From NCBI GenBank assembly GCA_000831005.1, contig CP007152.1:3472001-3536000 (forward strand): a DNA stretch of 64,000 bases, in the 5' to 3' direction. The DNA is from Marinobacter salarius (GTDB lineage Bacteria > Pseudomonadota > Gammaproteobacteria > Pseudomonadales > Oleiphilaceae). Shown piece by piece: positions 10,107-19,717 of this stretch (position 1 is its first letter; the number at the start of each line of letters is the position of its first letter). The notes under the pieces are model-generated. The model had not been told where the DNA came from and ran no database searches. It worked only from the letters and a program-made list of their open reading frames with translations. The translations under genes were made by a program, and so were the position numbers.

Positions 10107-11645
10107 ATGGCAACACAGCAGCAACAGAATGGAGCGTCAGCGTCCGGTGTTCTTGAGCAACTACGTGGTAAACACGTGTTGATCACCGGCACCACCGGGT
10201 TTCTTGGTAAGGTGGTACTGGAAAAACTGATTCGCACGGTGCCGGATATTGGCGGGATCCATCTGCTTATCCGCGGTAACAAAAGGCATCCGGCAGCGCG
10301 GGAACGATTCCTCAATGAGATCGCGAGTTCTTCCGTGTTCGAACGCCTTAGGCACGATGACAACGAGGCGTTCGAAAGCTTTCTTGAGGAACGCGTTCAT
10401 TGCATCACCGGCGAAGTGACTGAACCCCGTTTTGGGCTTACGCAGGAGCGGTTCCGTGCTCTTGCCGGGCAGGTCGATGCGTTTATCAATTCCGCAGCCA
10501 GCGTAAATTTCCGGGAGGAGCTCGATAAGGCGCTGAAGATCAATACCCTTTGCCTCGAGAACGTTGCCGCTCTGGCGGAGCTCAATAGCACTATGGCGGT
10601 CATCCAGGTATCCACCTGCTACGTCAACGGAAAAAATTCCGGTCAGATTACGGAGTCCGTTATCAAGCCGGCGGGTGAGTCTATCCCCCGCAGCGCCGAC
10701 GGATACTATGAAACGGAAGAGCTTGTACACCTTCTGCAGGACAAGATCTCCGACGTGAAGGCCCGATACTCCGGCAAAGTGCTTGAGAAAAAGCTCGTGG
10801 ACCTGGGTATTCGCGAGGCCAACAACTACGGCTGGAGCGACACCTACACGTTTACCAAATGGCTGGGTGAGCAACTCTTGATGAAAGCCCTTTCCGGGCG
10901 CTCACTCACAATTGTTCGCCCTTCCATCATCGAAAGTGCACTGGAAGAGCCCTCGCCGGGATGGATCGAAGGTGTGAAGGTGGCGGATGCCATTATCCTT
11001 GCCTACGCCCGTGAGAAGGTCTCCCTGTTTCCGGGCAAGCGCAGCGGTATTATCGACGTGATTCCAGTGGACCTGGTGGCCAACAGCATCATTCTGTCCC
11101 TGGCTGAAGCCATTTCCGAGCCTGGGCATCGCCGCATCTATCAATGCTGCAGTGGCGGTTCAAACCCGATATCGCTGGGCACGTTCATTGACTACCTGAT
11201 GGCCGAAGCGAAGTCCAACTATGCAGCGTATGACCAGTTGTTCTATCGACGGCCCACGAAACCGTTTGTGGCGGTCAATCGCAAGCTGTTTGATGTTGTG
11301 GTTGGCGGGATGCGCGTGCCGTTATCCATCGCTGGCAAGGCACTGAGGCTGGCTGGCCAGAACCGTGAGCTAAAGGTTCTCAAAAACCTCGATACCACGC
11401 GTTCACTCGCCACCATCTTTGGTTTCTACACGGCACCGGATTACATCTTCCGTAACGATTCGCTGATGGCCCTGGCTTCCCGCATGGGTGAACTGGATCG
11501 TGTCCTGTTCCCGGTGGATGCACGCCAGATCGACTGGCAGCTGTACCTGTGCAAGATCCACCTCGGAGGTCTTAACCGTTACGCTCTCAAGGAGAGGAAA
11601 CTGTACAGCCTGCGGGCTGCCCAGACCCGCAAGAAAGCCGCCTGA
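10107..11645 (+). CDS. Alcohol-forming fatty acyl-CoA reductase
   Basis: NADPH-dependent enzyme that reduces fatty acyl-CoA to fatty alcohol, the first step of wax-ester formation in Marinobacter. The 512 residues include the Rossmann motif GTTGFLG at about 28-34, INSAASVNFREELDKAL, the catalytic YTFTK at about 247-251, and the C-terminal FAR_C region ending LYSLRAAQTRKKAA. Length and sequence agree closely with the single-domain Marinobacter FAR enzymes used to make fatty alcohols. A good ribosome site (AAGGAG) lies upstream. It stands alone between the FlhG-like gene and acs; no wax-ester synthase is present in the window. Confidence 0.93.
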   Translation: MATQQQQNGASASGVLEQLRGKHVLITGTTGFLGKVVLEKLIRTVPDIGGIHLLIRGNKRHPAARERFLNEIASSSVFERLRHDDNEAFESFLEERVHCITGEVTEPRFGLTQERFRALAGQVDAFINSAASVNFREELDKALKINTLCLENVAALAELNSTMAVIQVSTCYVNGKNSGQITESVIKPAGESIPRSADGYYETEELVHLLQDKISDVKARYSGKVLEKKLVDLGIREANNYGWSDTYTFTKWLGEQLLMKALSGRSLTIVRPSIIESALEEPSPGWIEGVKVADAIILAYAREKVSLFPGKRSGIIDVIPVDLVANSIILSLAEAISEPGHRRIYQCCSGGSNPISLGTFIDYLMAEAKSNYAAYDQLFYRRPTKPFVAVNRKLFDVVVGGMRVPLSIAGKALRLAGQNRELKVLKNLDTTRSLATIFGFYTAPDYIFRNDSLMALASRMGELDRVLFPVDARQIDWQLYLCKIHLGGLNRYALKERKLYSLRAAQTRKKAA

Positions 11646-11677
11646 AACCTGGTCAGTCGGCTGTCCTTTCTACCCGT

Positions 11678-11696
11678 CCCCCCGGTTCCCGGGGGG
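11678..11696 (+). terminator. GC-only hairpin downstream of the fatty acyl-CoA reductase
   Basis: A perfect 8-bp stem (CCCCCCGG / CCGGGGGG) with a 3-base loop lies 33 bases after the reductase stop. There is no T-run behind it, so it is not a classical intrinsic terminator; it may stabilise the 3' end or assist factor-dependent termination. Confidence 0.4.
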
Positions 11697-11833
11697 CGGA
11701 ACCTCACTTGTTGTTTCCGCTGGCGGGTCTATCCTTTAGGGCAGGCTCCAGAACATAGGGTCACCCCTCGTGAGACCGTCATTCTAGCTAAAAGTGCTGG
11801 CGGATTGGGACGTTAGTCTAATTCATTGTTCAC

Positions 11834-11849
11834 TGGCACGCGTGTTGAA
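11834..11849 (+). promoter_or_regulatory. Sigma-54-like -24/-12 element upstream of acs
   Basis: TGGCACG at 11834-11840 is a perfect -24 element, and TTGAA follows at the exact spacing where TTGCA/T is expected, 95 bases before the acs start. The -12 element deviates at its normally conserved C, so this is a candidate only. Confidence 0.35.
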
Positions 11850-11943
11850 CTATGGGTATCCGTCTTCAGGCTTTTTTGCCCGTCACGCTCTTTATTAAAT
11901 AACCGATAATGACAACAGACTCTGACTAATAAGGGGGAGCACA

Positions 11944-13888
11944 ATGACTGATAAACAGGTTTATCCGGTAAGTCCGGACGTGGCCAAACGGGCCCTGCTA
12001 AACCGGGATCAGTACGAGAAGATGTACCAACAGTCGGTGAATGACCCGGAGACCTTCTGGGCTGAACACGGCAAGCGACTGGACTGGATCAAGCCCTTCT
12101 CGAAGGTGAAAAATACCACCTACGACTACGACAACCTATCCATCAAATGGTTTGAAGACGGCCAACTGAACGCCGCCGCTAACTGCCTGGACCGTCACCT
12201 GGAAAAGCGCGGTGATCAGACGGCCATCATTTTCGAGGGCGACGACCCGGCCGATTCCCGCAACGTGACCTACCGCGAACTGTACGAAGAAACCTGTAAG
12301 TTCGCGAACGTTCTGAAAGATCAGGGCGTCAAGAAGGGCGATGTTGTCACTATCTACATGCCCATGATTGTTGAAACGGGTGTTGCCATGCTGGCCTGTG
12401 CCCGCATCGGCGCTATCCATTCTGTTGTCTTCGGCGGGTTTTCTCCGGAAGCACTGGGTGCCCGGATTGCTAATGGTAAATCCCGATTCGTGGTAACGGC
12501 TGATGAAGGTGTCCGCGGCGGCCGCAAGATCCCTCTCAAGAAAAACGTCGACGCTGCGTTGAGTAAGGAAGCCGGCGCAGATGTGGACAAGGTTATCGTG
12601 GTCAAGCGTACCGGCGGTGATGTGCCCTGGAAAGACGGTCGTGACGAGAGTTACGAGGAGCTGATGAAGGGCGCGTCCACGGATTGCCCTGCAGAACCCA
12701 TGAACGCCGAAGATCCGCTGTTCATGCTGTACACCTCCGGCTCCACTGGCGCCCCGAAAGGCGTATTGCATACCACCGGTGGCTACATGGTCTTTACCTC
12801 CATGACCCACGAATACGTCTTCGATTACCACGATGGCGACGTCTACTGGTGTACGGCGGACTTTGGCTGGGTCACCGGTCACAGCTACATTCTGTACGGC
12901 CCGCTTGCCAATGGTGCTGTCACCGTCCTGTTTGAAGGTGTACCCAACTACCCGGATACCTCCCGTATGGGTCAGGTGGTGGACAAGCACAAGGTCAATA
13001 TCCTGTACACCGCACCTACCGCCATCCGTGCCTTGATGGCCGAAGGTGAGTCCTGCATGAACGGCACCACCCGCGACAGTTTGCGCCTGCTGGGTTCGGT
13101 GGGTGAGCCGATCAACGGAAGCCTGGGAGTGGTACCATCGCGTAATCGGTAACAGCAAGTGCCCGATTGTGGACACCTGGTGGCAGACGGAAACTGGCGG
13201 CATCCTGATTTCGCCGCTGCCGGGCGCCATCGATCTGAAACCGGGTTCCGCGACTGTGCCGTTCTTCGGCGTCAAGCCGGCACTGGTGGATAATGACGGC
13301 AATATCCTGGAAGGCAAGACTGAGGGCAACCTGGTGATCCTGGACAGCTGGCCTGGCCAGATGCGCACCATCTACGGTGATCATGAGCGCTTCAAGCAAA
13401 CCTACTTCAGTACCTACAAGGGAATGTACTTTACTGGCGACGGTGCCCGTCGTGATGAAGACGGCTACTACTGGATCACCGGCCGGGTGGACGATGTTCT
13501 GAACGTGTCCGGCCACCGCCTGGGGACCGCTGAGGTTGAGAGCGCCCTGGTAGCCCACAACAAGGTTGCCGAAGCAGCTGTGGTTGGTTACCCCCACGAA
13601 ATCAAGGGGCAGGGCATTTATGTCTATGTAACCCTGGTTCATGGCGAGGAACCCAGCGACGAGTTGAAGAAGGAACTGGTCCAGTGGGTGCGCAAGGAAA
13701 TCGGGCCGATTGCGTCTCCGGACGTAATTCAGTGGGCGCCTGGACTGCCCAAGACTCGTTCTGGCAAGATTATGCGTCGTATTTTGCGTAAAATCGCATC
13801 CAATGAGCACGATCAGCTGGGCGACACCTCCACTCTGGCGGACCCGGGCGTGGTGGATGACCTGATAAGCGGTCGTGCGAACAAGTAA
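11944..13888 (+). CDS. acs: Acetyl-CoA synthetase (frameshifted near 13116)
   Basis: AMP-forming acetate-CoA ligase that activates acetate in two steps. After rejoining, about 648 residues, the normal Acs length. The adenylate-binding loop [12 protein letters not shown] starts at about residue 263; [11 protein letters not shown] is the A5 region, and the C-terminal [15 protein letters not shown] holds the catalytic lysine that is acetylated by Pat-type enzymes in other bacteria. The frame breaks after SVGEPIN; two missing bases between 13116 and 13117 restore [13 protein letters not shown] strong ribosome site (GGGGGAG) precedes the ATG. The response regulator downstream is a plausible controller. 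Confidence 0.95.
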
Positions 13889-13932
13889 GGCCTGCTTGCT
13901 ATCAGGCTGTGACCCTGTGAGGAATCTGTTGA

Positions 13933-14598
13933 ATGACACAAACTATTATCGTCGCCGATGATCACCCGCTGTTTCGGGCAGCTCTGAAACAGGCGGTCAG
14001 TCAGGCGGTACCTGATGCCAAGACAGTGGAAGTGGACAGCATCAAGGCGCTGCAGGCGGCGGTAGAGTCGCATCCGGATGCGGATCTGGTGTTGCTGGAT
14101 CTGAACATGCCGGGCGCCCACGGCTTTTCGGGGCTCGTGTTCATGCGCGGGCAGTACCCCGGCCTGCCAGTGGTGGTGGTGTCAGGATCGGAAGAAATGC
14201 AGGTGATGCGCCGTTCGATCGACTACGGGGCGTCGGGCTTTATTCCGAAGTCGGCGCCTCTGCCAACCATCACCGAGGCGATTCAGGCAGTCCTGGAAGG
14301 GGACGTCTGGTTGCCGGAGGGTGTGGCGGACAAGATCGAGCGGATGCATTCGGACATGACGGACTTCTCCGAAAAACTGGCGTCACTGACGCCGCAGCAG
14401 TTCCGGGTGCTGGGTATGCTGGCTGAGGGGCTTTTGAACAAACAGATCGCTTATGATCTGGACGTCTCAGAGGCTACCATCAAGGCCCATATCACGGCGG
14501 TGTTCCGGAAGCTGGGGGTTCGCAACCGGACCCAGGCGGTAATTGCGATCCAGCAAATGGAGATAGATCCTTCGGATACGTCGTTGTCTGGTAGCTGA
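13933..14598 (+). CDS. NarL/LuxR-family response regulator, CrbR/ErdR-like
   Basis: A 221-residue two-domain regulator. The receiver has the acidic pair in IIVADDHPLFR, the phospho-acceptor in LVLLDLNMPG and the conserved Lys in FIPKSAP. The LuxR helix-turn-helix is at the C-terminus (LTPQQFRVLGMLAEG, KQIAYDLDVSEATIKAHI, KLGVRNRTQAV). It lies 44 bases after acs. CrbR/ErdR regulators of this type activate acs in Pseudomonas and Vibrio together with the kinase CrbS/MxtR, so control of the adjacent acs is inferred. The partner kinase is not in the window. Confidence 0.85.
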   Translation: MTQTIIVADDHPLFRAALKQAVSQAVPDAKTVEVDSIKALQAAVESHPDADLVLLDLNMPGAHGFSGLVFMRGQYPGLPVVVVSGSEEMQVMRRSIDYGASGFIPKSAPLPTITEAIQAVLEGDVWLPEGVADKIERMHSDMTDFSEKLASLTPQQFRVLGMLAEGLLNKQIAYDLDVSEATIKAHITAVFRKLGVRNRTQAVIAIQQMEIDPSDTSLSGS

Positions 14599-14623
14599 TT
14601 GGCCCAGAGGTTCTATTGAATTG

Positions 14624-14663
14624 AAAAAGCGGAAATCCCTGCGAATGGGATTTCCGCTTTTTT
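14624..14663 (+). terminator. Intrinsic terminator, probably bidirectional
   Basis: A long stem (AAAAAGCGGAAATCCC paired with GGGATTTCCGCTTTTTT, 7-base loop) ends in a T-run on both strands. It closes the acs-regulator transcript and also serves the convergent dehydrogenase gene at 14680. Confidence 0.93.
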
Positions 14664-14679
14664 GTTTGAGCGGGCATGC

Positions 14680-15663
14680 TCACTTTTTACTGGCATACCC
14701 CAATTTCTTATCCACCAGATTGAACAGCTCCTCACCCTGATGCCAGCGGTCCAGGTTCTCCAGGAACTGGTCGGTCAGCGCCCGTTTCCAGCCGATAAAA
14801 TCGCCAGACATGTGGGCGGTCATGATGACATTTTCCATATCCCAGAGCGGATGATCCGCCGGTAGGGGCTCTTCCTCGAACACGTCTAGCGCCGCGCCGG
14901 CGATGTCGCCGTTGTTCAGGGCGGCAATCAGGTCGTCGGTTTTCACCACGGGCCCGCGACCAATGTTGATCAGGCGGGCGGACTTGCGCATGGCCTTGAA
15001 GGCTTTTTCGTTGATTAGGCCTTCGGTCTGGGGGGTCAGTGGGGCGGCGATGACTACGAAATCCGCCAGGCCCAGTTGCTCGGTGAGGTCGTCATTGCCG
15101 TGAACCGCGACAAAATCCGGATCGTCGTGGCGGGGTTTGCGGGCAATGCCGTGGGGTTTCAGGCCGGCGGCCTTGCATAGCCGGGCAATCTGCCCGCCGA
15201 TGGAACCGGCTCCAACGATCAGTACCTGTTTGCCTTCAGCTCTTTCGGTGTCCCGGTGCTGCCATTTGTGCTCAGCCTGCAGGCGCAGGGAGCGGGGGAA
15301 ATCCTTGGCGAACATCAGAATCGTGCACAGCACGTACTCGGCAATGGTGCGGTCGAAGATACCTCGGGCGTTGGTTACGGTAACGTCGCCTTCAATAAGG
15401 TCCGGGAACATCAAGGCATCCACGCCGGCACTGGTGGCGTGGATCCACTGCAGTTTGTCCGCTGACGGCCAGGCGGCGGCCAGGGCCTCGGTACGAAAGT
15501 CCGTCACCATCATTACGTCGGTGCCCGGCAAGGTGTCCCGCAGAGTGGGCTCGTCAGAGGCAAAGCGAACCTCTGCTCGTGCCCGCAGGGCATCCATGCC
15601 AGGAGGCTCGTTTTCACCGGGTGCTGTCAGAACGGTTACAACCGGTTTGCTGTGTTGGGTCAT
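14680..15663 (-). CDS. D-2-hydroxyacid dehydrogenase family protein
   Basis: NAD(P)-dependent oxidoreductase of 327 residues. The nucleotide-binding motif is VLIVGAGSIGGQIARL. The catalytic arginine lies in LINIGRGPVVK, the glutamate in AALDVFEEEPLP, and the histidine in the MTAHMSGD segment. This is the layout of glyoxylate/hydroxypyruvate reductase-like members. The substrate cannot be read from the sequence. The start ATG (MTQHSKPVVTVL) follows an upstream GGAGGA-like site on the minus strand. It is convergent with the response regulator gene and shares its terminator. Confidence 0.85.
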   Translation of the reverse strand: MTQHSKPVVTVLTAPGENEPPGMDALRARAEVRFASDEPTLRDTLPGTDVMMVTDFRTEALAAAWPSADKLQWIHATSAGVDALMFPDLIEGDVTVTNARGIFDRTIAEYVLCTILMFAKDFPRSLRLQAEHKWQHRDTERAEGKQVLIVGAGSIGGQIARLCKAAGLKPHGIARKPRHDDPDFVAVHGNDDLTEQLGLADFVVIAAPLTPQTEGLINEKAFKAMRKSARLINIGRGPVVKTDDLIAALNNGDIAGAALDVFEEEPLPADHPLWDMENVIMTAHMSGDFIGWKRALTDQFLENLDRWHQGEELFNLVDKKLGYASKK

Positions 15664-15922
15664 CTGTCCTCCGCCAATGCAGTTTGTCCGCGTCCGGCCG
15701 CGGGAATCGACAGTCCGGATGTCGAGTCTACAGTCTGGTATCTGAGCCTGAACTGGTCAACCTGACCCCATATAAGATAAAGGTCGTAGCCCTTGTTATA
15801 GCGGGTACTACGGCGTTTCGTTCCGGTAATCCAATCTTTCTGTTTTATGTCTTGTACGGCCCCTGTTTACTGACTAACCTGCAGGAGTAGCTACTATTTT
15901 GCCCCGCGTCCAGGAGGTGTTT

Positions 15923-17149
15923 ATGGCAGAAGCCGCCAATCGAGAAACCGGCCAGACCAAACCGCGTAAAGTGAAATACCGGAAGAACAAGGCCAGTTGG
16001 AACCCGGCGATGCAGGCGGTTCCGGTGCCGGGCATTCGTCGCATGGTGAATATGGCGGCCACCATGAAGGATGTCATTCATCTTTCCATCGGTCAGCCGG
16101 ATTTGCCAACCCCCAAGCATGTCATTGACGCTTATATTGACGCGCTCAATGCCGGGCAGACGGGGTACACCATGGACGCGGGCCTGCCCGAGTTATTGGT
16201 TGCCCTGCGGGATTACTACGGCGCACGCTACGATCGCAAGCTGACCCGGGACAACATCCTGATCACCAGCGGGGCTACCGAGGCGATGTACCTGGCGATT
16301 TCGGCGACGTCTGCTCCAGGCCGGCAGTTCATCGTGACTGACCCGTCGTTCCTGCTTTACGCACCGCTGATTCGCATGAACGGTGGTGAGGTCAAGTTTG
16401 TGCCCACCCGGGCGGATAACGACCACCAGTTGGATCCGGACGAAGTAATCCGGGCCATGGGGCCGCGCACGTTTGCACTGATCCTGAACAACCCCAATAA
16501 CCCCACCGGGGCCGTATACCCCCGCACTACCGTCGAGACCATTCTGGAAGAGTGCGCCTACCGGGGAATCCAGGTATACGCCGACGAGGTCTATGACCAC
16601 CTCATCTTTGACGATGACGACTTCGCCAGCGTGCTGAACTGCTCGATGGACCTGGACAACATCATGTGCATCAGCAGTTTCTCGAAGACCTATAGCATGG
16701 CCGGGTTGCGGGTAGGTTGGGTGATCGCAAGCCAGGCGGCGATCAAGTCGCTGCGGCGTTTTCACATGTTCACCACCTCTGTCGCCAACACGCCGTCCCA
16801 GTTCGCGGGCGTCGCGGCACTCACCGGAGACCAGCAATGCGTCAAGAACATGGTGGATATCTACCGTGAACGCCGCGACAAGGTGGTGGAATTGGTCGAC
16901 CAGACACCGTATCTGACAGGGTACAAACCCGGTGGCGCCTTCTTTGCGTTTCCGGATTTGCCGCCCCATGTAGACGGTTCTGACCTGGCATTGCGAATGC
17001 TCAAGGAAACGGGTGTTTGCCTGGTGCCGGGAGATGCCTTCGGGGAAGGGTGCACGAACGCCGTTCGGATCAGTTTCTCGACCACGTGCGAGAAACTGGA
17101 TGAAGCCTTCGACCGGATCATCCCCTGGATGGCCAAGCAGCAGTTCTGA
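15923..17149 (+). CDS. Class I/II pyridoxal-phosphate aminotransferase
   Basis: About 408 residues of fold type I. Substrate-loop signature HLSIGQPDLPTPKHVI, GYTMDAGLPELLVAL, NNPNNPTGAVYPR, the PLP contacts in VYADEVYDHL and the Schiff-base lysine in SSFSKTYSMAGLRVGW are all present, as in aspartate/methionine aminotransferases of the AspC/YbdL type. The frame is open from TTG at 15899, but AGGAGG sits just before ATG at 15923, which is chosen. The first 25 residues are an extra basic N-terminal tail. The cysteine-rich gene follows 5 bases after the stop. Confidence 0.88.
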   Translation: MAEAANRETGQTKPRKVKYRKNKASWNPAMQAVPVPGIRRMVNMAATMKDVIHLSIGQPDLPTPKHVIDAYIDALNAGQTGYTMDAGLPELLVALRDYYGARYDRKLTRDNILITSGATEAMYLAISATSAPGRQFIVTDPSFLLYAPLIRMNGGEVKFVPTRADNDHQLDPDEVIRAMGPRTFALILNNPNNPTGAVYPRTTVETILEECAYRGIQVYADEVYDHLIFDDDDFASVLNCSMDLDNIMCISSFSKTYSMAGLRVGWVIASQAAIKSLRRFHMFTTSVANTPSQFAGVAALTGDQQCVKNMVDIYRERRDKVVELVDQTPYLTGYKPGGAFFAFPDLPPHVDGSDLALRMLKETGVCLVPGDAFGEGCTNAVRISFSTTCEKLDEAFDRIIPWMAKQQF

Positions 17150-17154
17150 CCGTC

Positions 17155-17346
17155 ATGTCGGCTCTGGACTCAGTGCTTGTGCAATGCCCCTACTGTTGGG
17201 AGACGCTGGATCTCAGCGTCGACCCTTCGGTGGAAGATCAGGAGTACGTGGAGGACTGCCAGGTGTGCTGTCAGCCCATCCTGGTCCACGTGGTCCTCGA
17301 CGAGAACCTGACCCCCTCCGTGACCGTCCGGGCCGAGAACGAATAA
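17155..17346 (+). CDS. CPXCG-motif cysteine-rich small protein
   Basis: A 63-residue acidic protein with two cysteine pairs, CPYC near residue 11 and CQVC near residue 36, plus an extra cysteine in CCQP. This matches the small Cys_rich_CPXG family, probable zinc-ribbon proteins of unknown role. The family's CPxCG glycine is tryptophan here (CPYCW). It starts 5 bases after the aminotransferase stop, so it is likely co-transcribed. Confidence 0.8.
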   Translation: MSALDSVLVQCPYCWETLDLSVDPSVEDQEYVEDCQVCCQPILVHVVLDENLTPSVTVRAENE

Positions 17347-17396
17347 CCGCCCGCCAACCTTCGGCGGTGTCTATTCATTCCTGAACGATGATTAAC

Positions 17397-17417
17397 CTGC
17401 CCGGCTTGCCCGGGCAG
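17397..17417 (+). other. Hairpin between the cysteine-rich gene and the lipoprotein gene
   Basis: An 8-bp perfect stem (CTGCCCGG / CCGGGCAG) with a 5-base loop, 50 bases after the previous stop. It lacks a T-run, so transcription may partly read through. Confidence 0.4.
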
Positions 17418-17462
17418 CCACCTTGGCTCAGGATAGGAGGAACTGCAAAGGAGAGTCTTTCG

Positions 17463-18032
17463 ATGGTCAACGCATCAACCCGCCTGTTTTCGGCCGTTAT
17501 TCTGTTATCCATGTTTGTGCTAGGCGGCTGTGCCAGCCTGTCACCCTATTCCATTTCCGAAGCGACGTTGGAGCGCCACTTTCAGGATACCGTCAGTGAC
17601 TTTGATCGCCGGCAGCTGCAGAGCGGGTCGCCACTTAGCCTGAGTCTGAGCAATGCGGACATTACCCTTGGCCCGGATGGCCGTGACGTGGCTGTCATTG
17701 ACCTGAGAGGGCAGGTCGCCCTGAATGCGCTGATGGCAAAGCTGCCAGTCGATATTGCCCTGAAAGTGGAAGGAGCGCCTGTTTACGACAGTAAGGAGAA
17801 AGCGATCTACATTCGGCGGCTGCAACTGTTGGAAAGCAGTATCGATTCGTCGTTTTTCAAAGGGGATCTCAAACCGGTTACGGATAACGTCATGAGGGTG
17901 GTTGCCCAGATGCTGGAAACCATGCCGGTGTATCGGCTGGATGAAGCGGACTTCACCCAGCGAATGTTCGGTATGGTGCCCATGGACGTGAGGGTTGCGC
18001 CCGGGCGGCTGGAATTCGTTATGGCCGAGTAA
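17463..18032 (+). CDS. DUF1439-type outer-membrane lipoprotein
   Basis: A 189-residue lipoprotein. The signal peptide ends in the lipobox VLGGC at about residue 23, giving a mature N-terminal Cys-Ala-Ser. The rest (SISEATLERHFQ, LSNADITLG, DIALKVEG, KAIYIRRLQLLE) is typical of DUF1439 proteins such as YceB, whose fold resembles lipid-binding TULIP-like domains; the function is not known. An AAGGAG site favours ATG at 17463 over the ATG at 17388. The gene ends inside the convergent dehydrogenase gene by 14 bases. Confidence 0.8.
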   Translation: MVNASTRLFSAVILLSMFVLGGCASLSPYSISEATLERHFQDTVSDFDRRQLQSGSPLSLSLSNADITLGPDGRDVAVIDLRGQVALNALMAKLPVDIALKVEGAPVYDSKEKAIYIRRLQLLESSIDSSFFKGDLKPVTDNVMRVVAQMLETMPVYRLDEADFTQRMFGMVPMDVRVAPGRLEFVMAE

Positions 18033-19185
18033 GTGATTCCAGGCGTTCGCGCACGGCGGCGCCGATTTCCTGTGTACCCCTGGATTTGCCGGCGTTCTCC
18101 GCCAGATCAGCGGCTACTGCATCAAACAATTCCCGCCCGGCTGCTGCCACAGCCGGGTCTTTCCGCCCCAGCCACTCCAGCATGCGTGCCGTGGTGAACA
18201 GCATTGCTGTGGGGTCGGCCAGGCCCTGGCCGGCAATATCCGGTGCGCTGCCATGGGTTGGTTCGAACATCGAGGGCATGCCGTTTTCGTCGGGGTTCAG
18301 GTTGCAGGAGGGCGCCACGCCCATGCCGCCGGACAATACGGCTGCCAGGTCGGTCAGGATGTCACCCTGCAGGTTGCTGGCCACCACCACATCGAACGCC
18401 CAGGGCGCCTGAACGAACTTCATGCAGGCCGCATCCACCAGTTCGTGGTGCGTTGCTACGTCGGGGTACTGTTTCGCCATTTCCTCGAAGGCTTCGGTGT
18501 ACATATCGCCCCAATAGCGCAGGGCATTGCGTTTGGTCACGATGCACACCTGGCTTTCGCAGGTTTTACCGTCCAGAGTACGGAAGTGTCGGGTGCGGCC
18601 TTCTTCGGCGCGTGCGGCGGCTCGCAGGCGGGCCTGCTCGAAGCCATAGCGGATAATCCGGTCGGTTGCCCGGCGGGTGAATACTTCCATCTGGGTAGCC
18701 ACTTCATCCGGTGCGCCCTTACGGAGCCGCCCGCCCTGGCTAACGTACTCGCCCTCGCTGTTTTCTCGAATCACCAGCATGTCGATGTCTTTGGCGCGCT
18801 CATCCGCCAGATACTGACGGGCACCGGGAAGCAGTCTGGCGGGCCGTTCGCAAACCCACTGATCAAATCCCTTGCGCATGTCCAGCAGGGGGGCCAGGGA
18901 GATGCTGTCTGGCAGCAGGTAACGGTCAGGGTCGTCGACCGGGCCGGGGTCGCCCAGGGCACCCAACAGAATCGCATCATAGGATTTTAATTGGTCCAGA
19001 GCATCAGCCGGCATGGATTCGCCATTCTCTTCGTGCCAGGCATGGGATGGCCAGGGAAAGCGTGTCCACTCCATCGGCAAATCGTGTCGTTTGCGCAGGG
19101 TCTCCAGGCAGTGTACCGCCTCGGCAACCACTTCAGGACCGATGCCATCACCGGGGGTCACCGCAATTCGGGTTTTCTGGGCCAT
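18019..19185 (-). CDS. Isocitrate/isopropylmalate dehydrogenase-family enzyme, tartrate/D-malate dehydrogenase-like
   Basis: A 388-residue NAD-dependent beta-decarboxylating dehydrogenase. Motifs include VTPGDGIGPEVVAEAV at the N-terminus, RENSEGEYVSQGGR with the substrate-binding arginine/tyrosine region, VTKRNALRYWGDMY, the metal aspartates in VVASNLQGDILTDL, and FEPTHGSAPDIAGQG for NAD. The RENSEGEY sequence points to the TtuC/DmlA group rather than LeuB. An insertion near residues 185-205 makes it about 30 residues longer than DmlA. The exact substrate (tartrate, D-malate or related) is unproven. Confidence 0.82.
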   Translation of the reverse strand: MAQKTRIAVTPGDGIGPEVVAEAVHCLETLRKRHDLPMEWTRFPWPSHAWHEENGESMPADALDQLKSYDAILLGALGDPGPVDDPDRYLLPDSISLAPLLDMRKGFDQWVCERPARLLPGARQYLADERAKDIDMLVIRENSEGEYVSQGGRLRKGAPDEVATQMEVFTRRATDRIIRYGFEQARLRAAARAEEGRTRHFRTLDGKTCESQVCIVTKRNALRYWGDMYTEAFEEMAKQYPDVATHHELVDAACMKFVQAPWAFDVVVASNLQGDILTDLAAVLSGGMGVAPSCNLNPDENGMPSMFEPTHGSAPDIAGQGLADPTAMLFTTARMLEWLGRKDPAVAAAGRELFDAVAADLAENAGKSRGTQEIGAAVRERLESLTRP

Positions 19186-19347
19186 TCCGGATACTCCTTC
19201 CTGTTGCTGTGATCGTCGTGTCAGACATGTGCTTTAGTGTAGTCATGTGCCATGGGGATTCCACACCATTTAATCCCTCGTTTGTTTTACCAGTTATGGA
19301 TTGCTGGTTATAGTGCTGTGGTTGACTAATTTTACTGAGGATTTGCC

Positions 19348-19704
19348 TTGTTCTATCGCCTGATTACCGTCGTTGGCGGACTGTTGTTTGTCATCATCCT
19401 GTTCGCGCTGATCTGGTTCTTCTGCAAACAGTTCCTGCTTCGCCATGGCGTCAAGGAGCAGGTATCTGATCGCGCCACGGTGCTGGCCACCTGGACATTT
19501 GCTGGCGTCAGTGTGGGGCTGGTGTTTGCGGTGTTGGGTGCCTTTATTCTTGGCCCCTGGGCGTTCTACCGCACCTTGCGAGGGCACGACACTGAGGTGT
19601 CTGATGGGGCCGCGATCTGGTGGGGCTTCGGCATTGTTGTAGCGTCACTGGGTATTACCGCCGCCGGATTTCTTGGTTTCCTGAAACTGGTGGGGGCCTA
19701 CTGA
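19348..19704 (+). CDS. Small inner-membrane protein of unknown function
   Basis: A 118-residue protein with three predicted membrane helices (about residues 5-27, 45-70 and 88-115) joined by short polar loops. The start is TTG at 19348 with a TGAGGA site 6 bases upstream. No family was recognised. It sits between the divergent dehydrogenase gene and the convergent LysR gene, with no clear partner. Confidence 0.6.
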   Translation: MFYRLITVVGGLLFVIILFALIWFFCKQFLLRHGVKEQVSDRATVLATWTFAGVSVGLVFAVLGAFILGPWAFYRTLRGHDTEVSDGAAIWWGFGIVVASLGITAAGFLGFLKLVGAY

Positions 19705-19717
19705 TAGATAGAAGCAC

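Noticed and set aside
12136..13371. 411-residue minus-strand frame opposite acs
   Set aside because: Antisense of a well-conserved acs gene; long only because GC-rich codons avoid stops on both strands.
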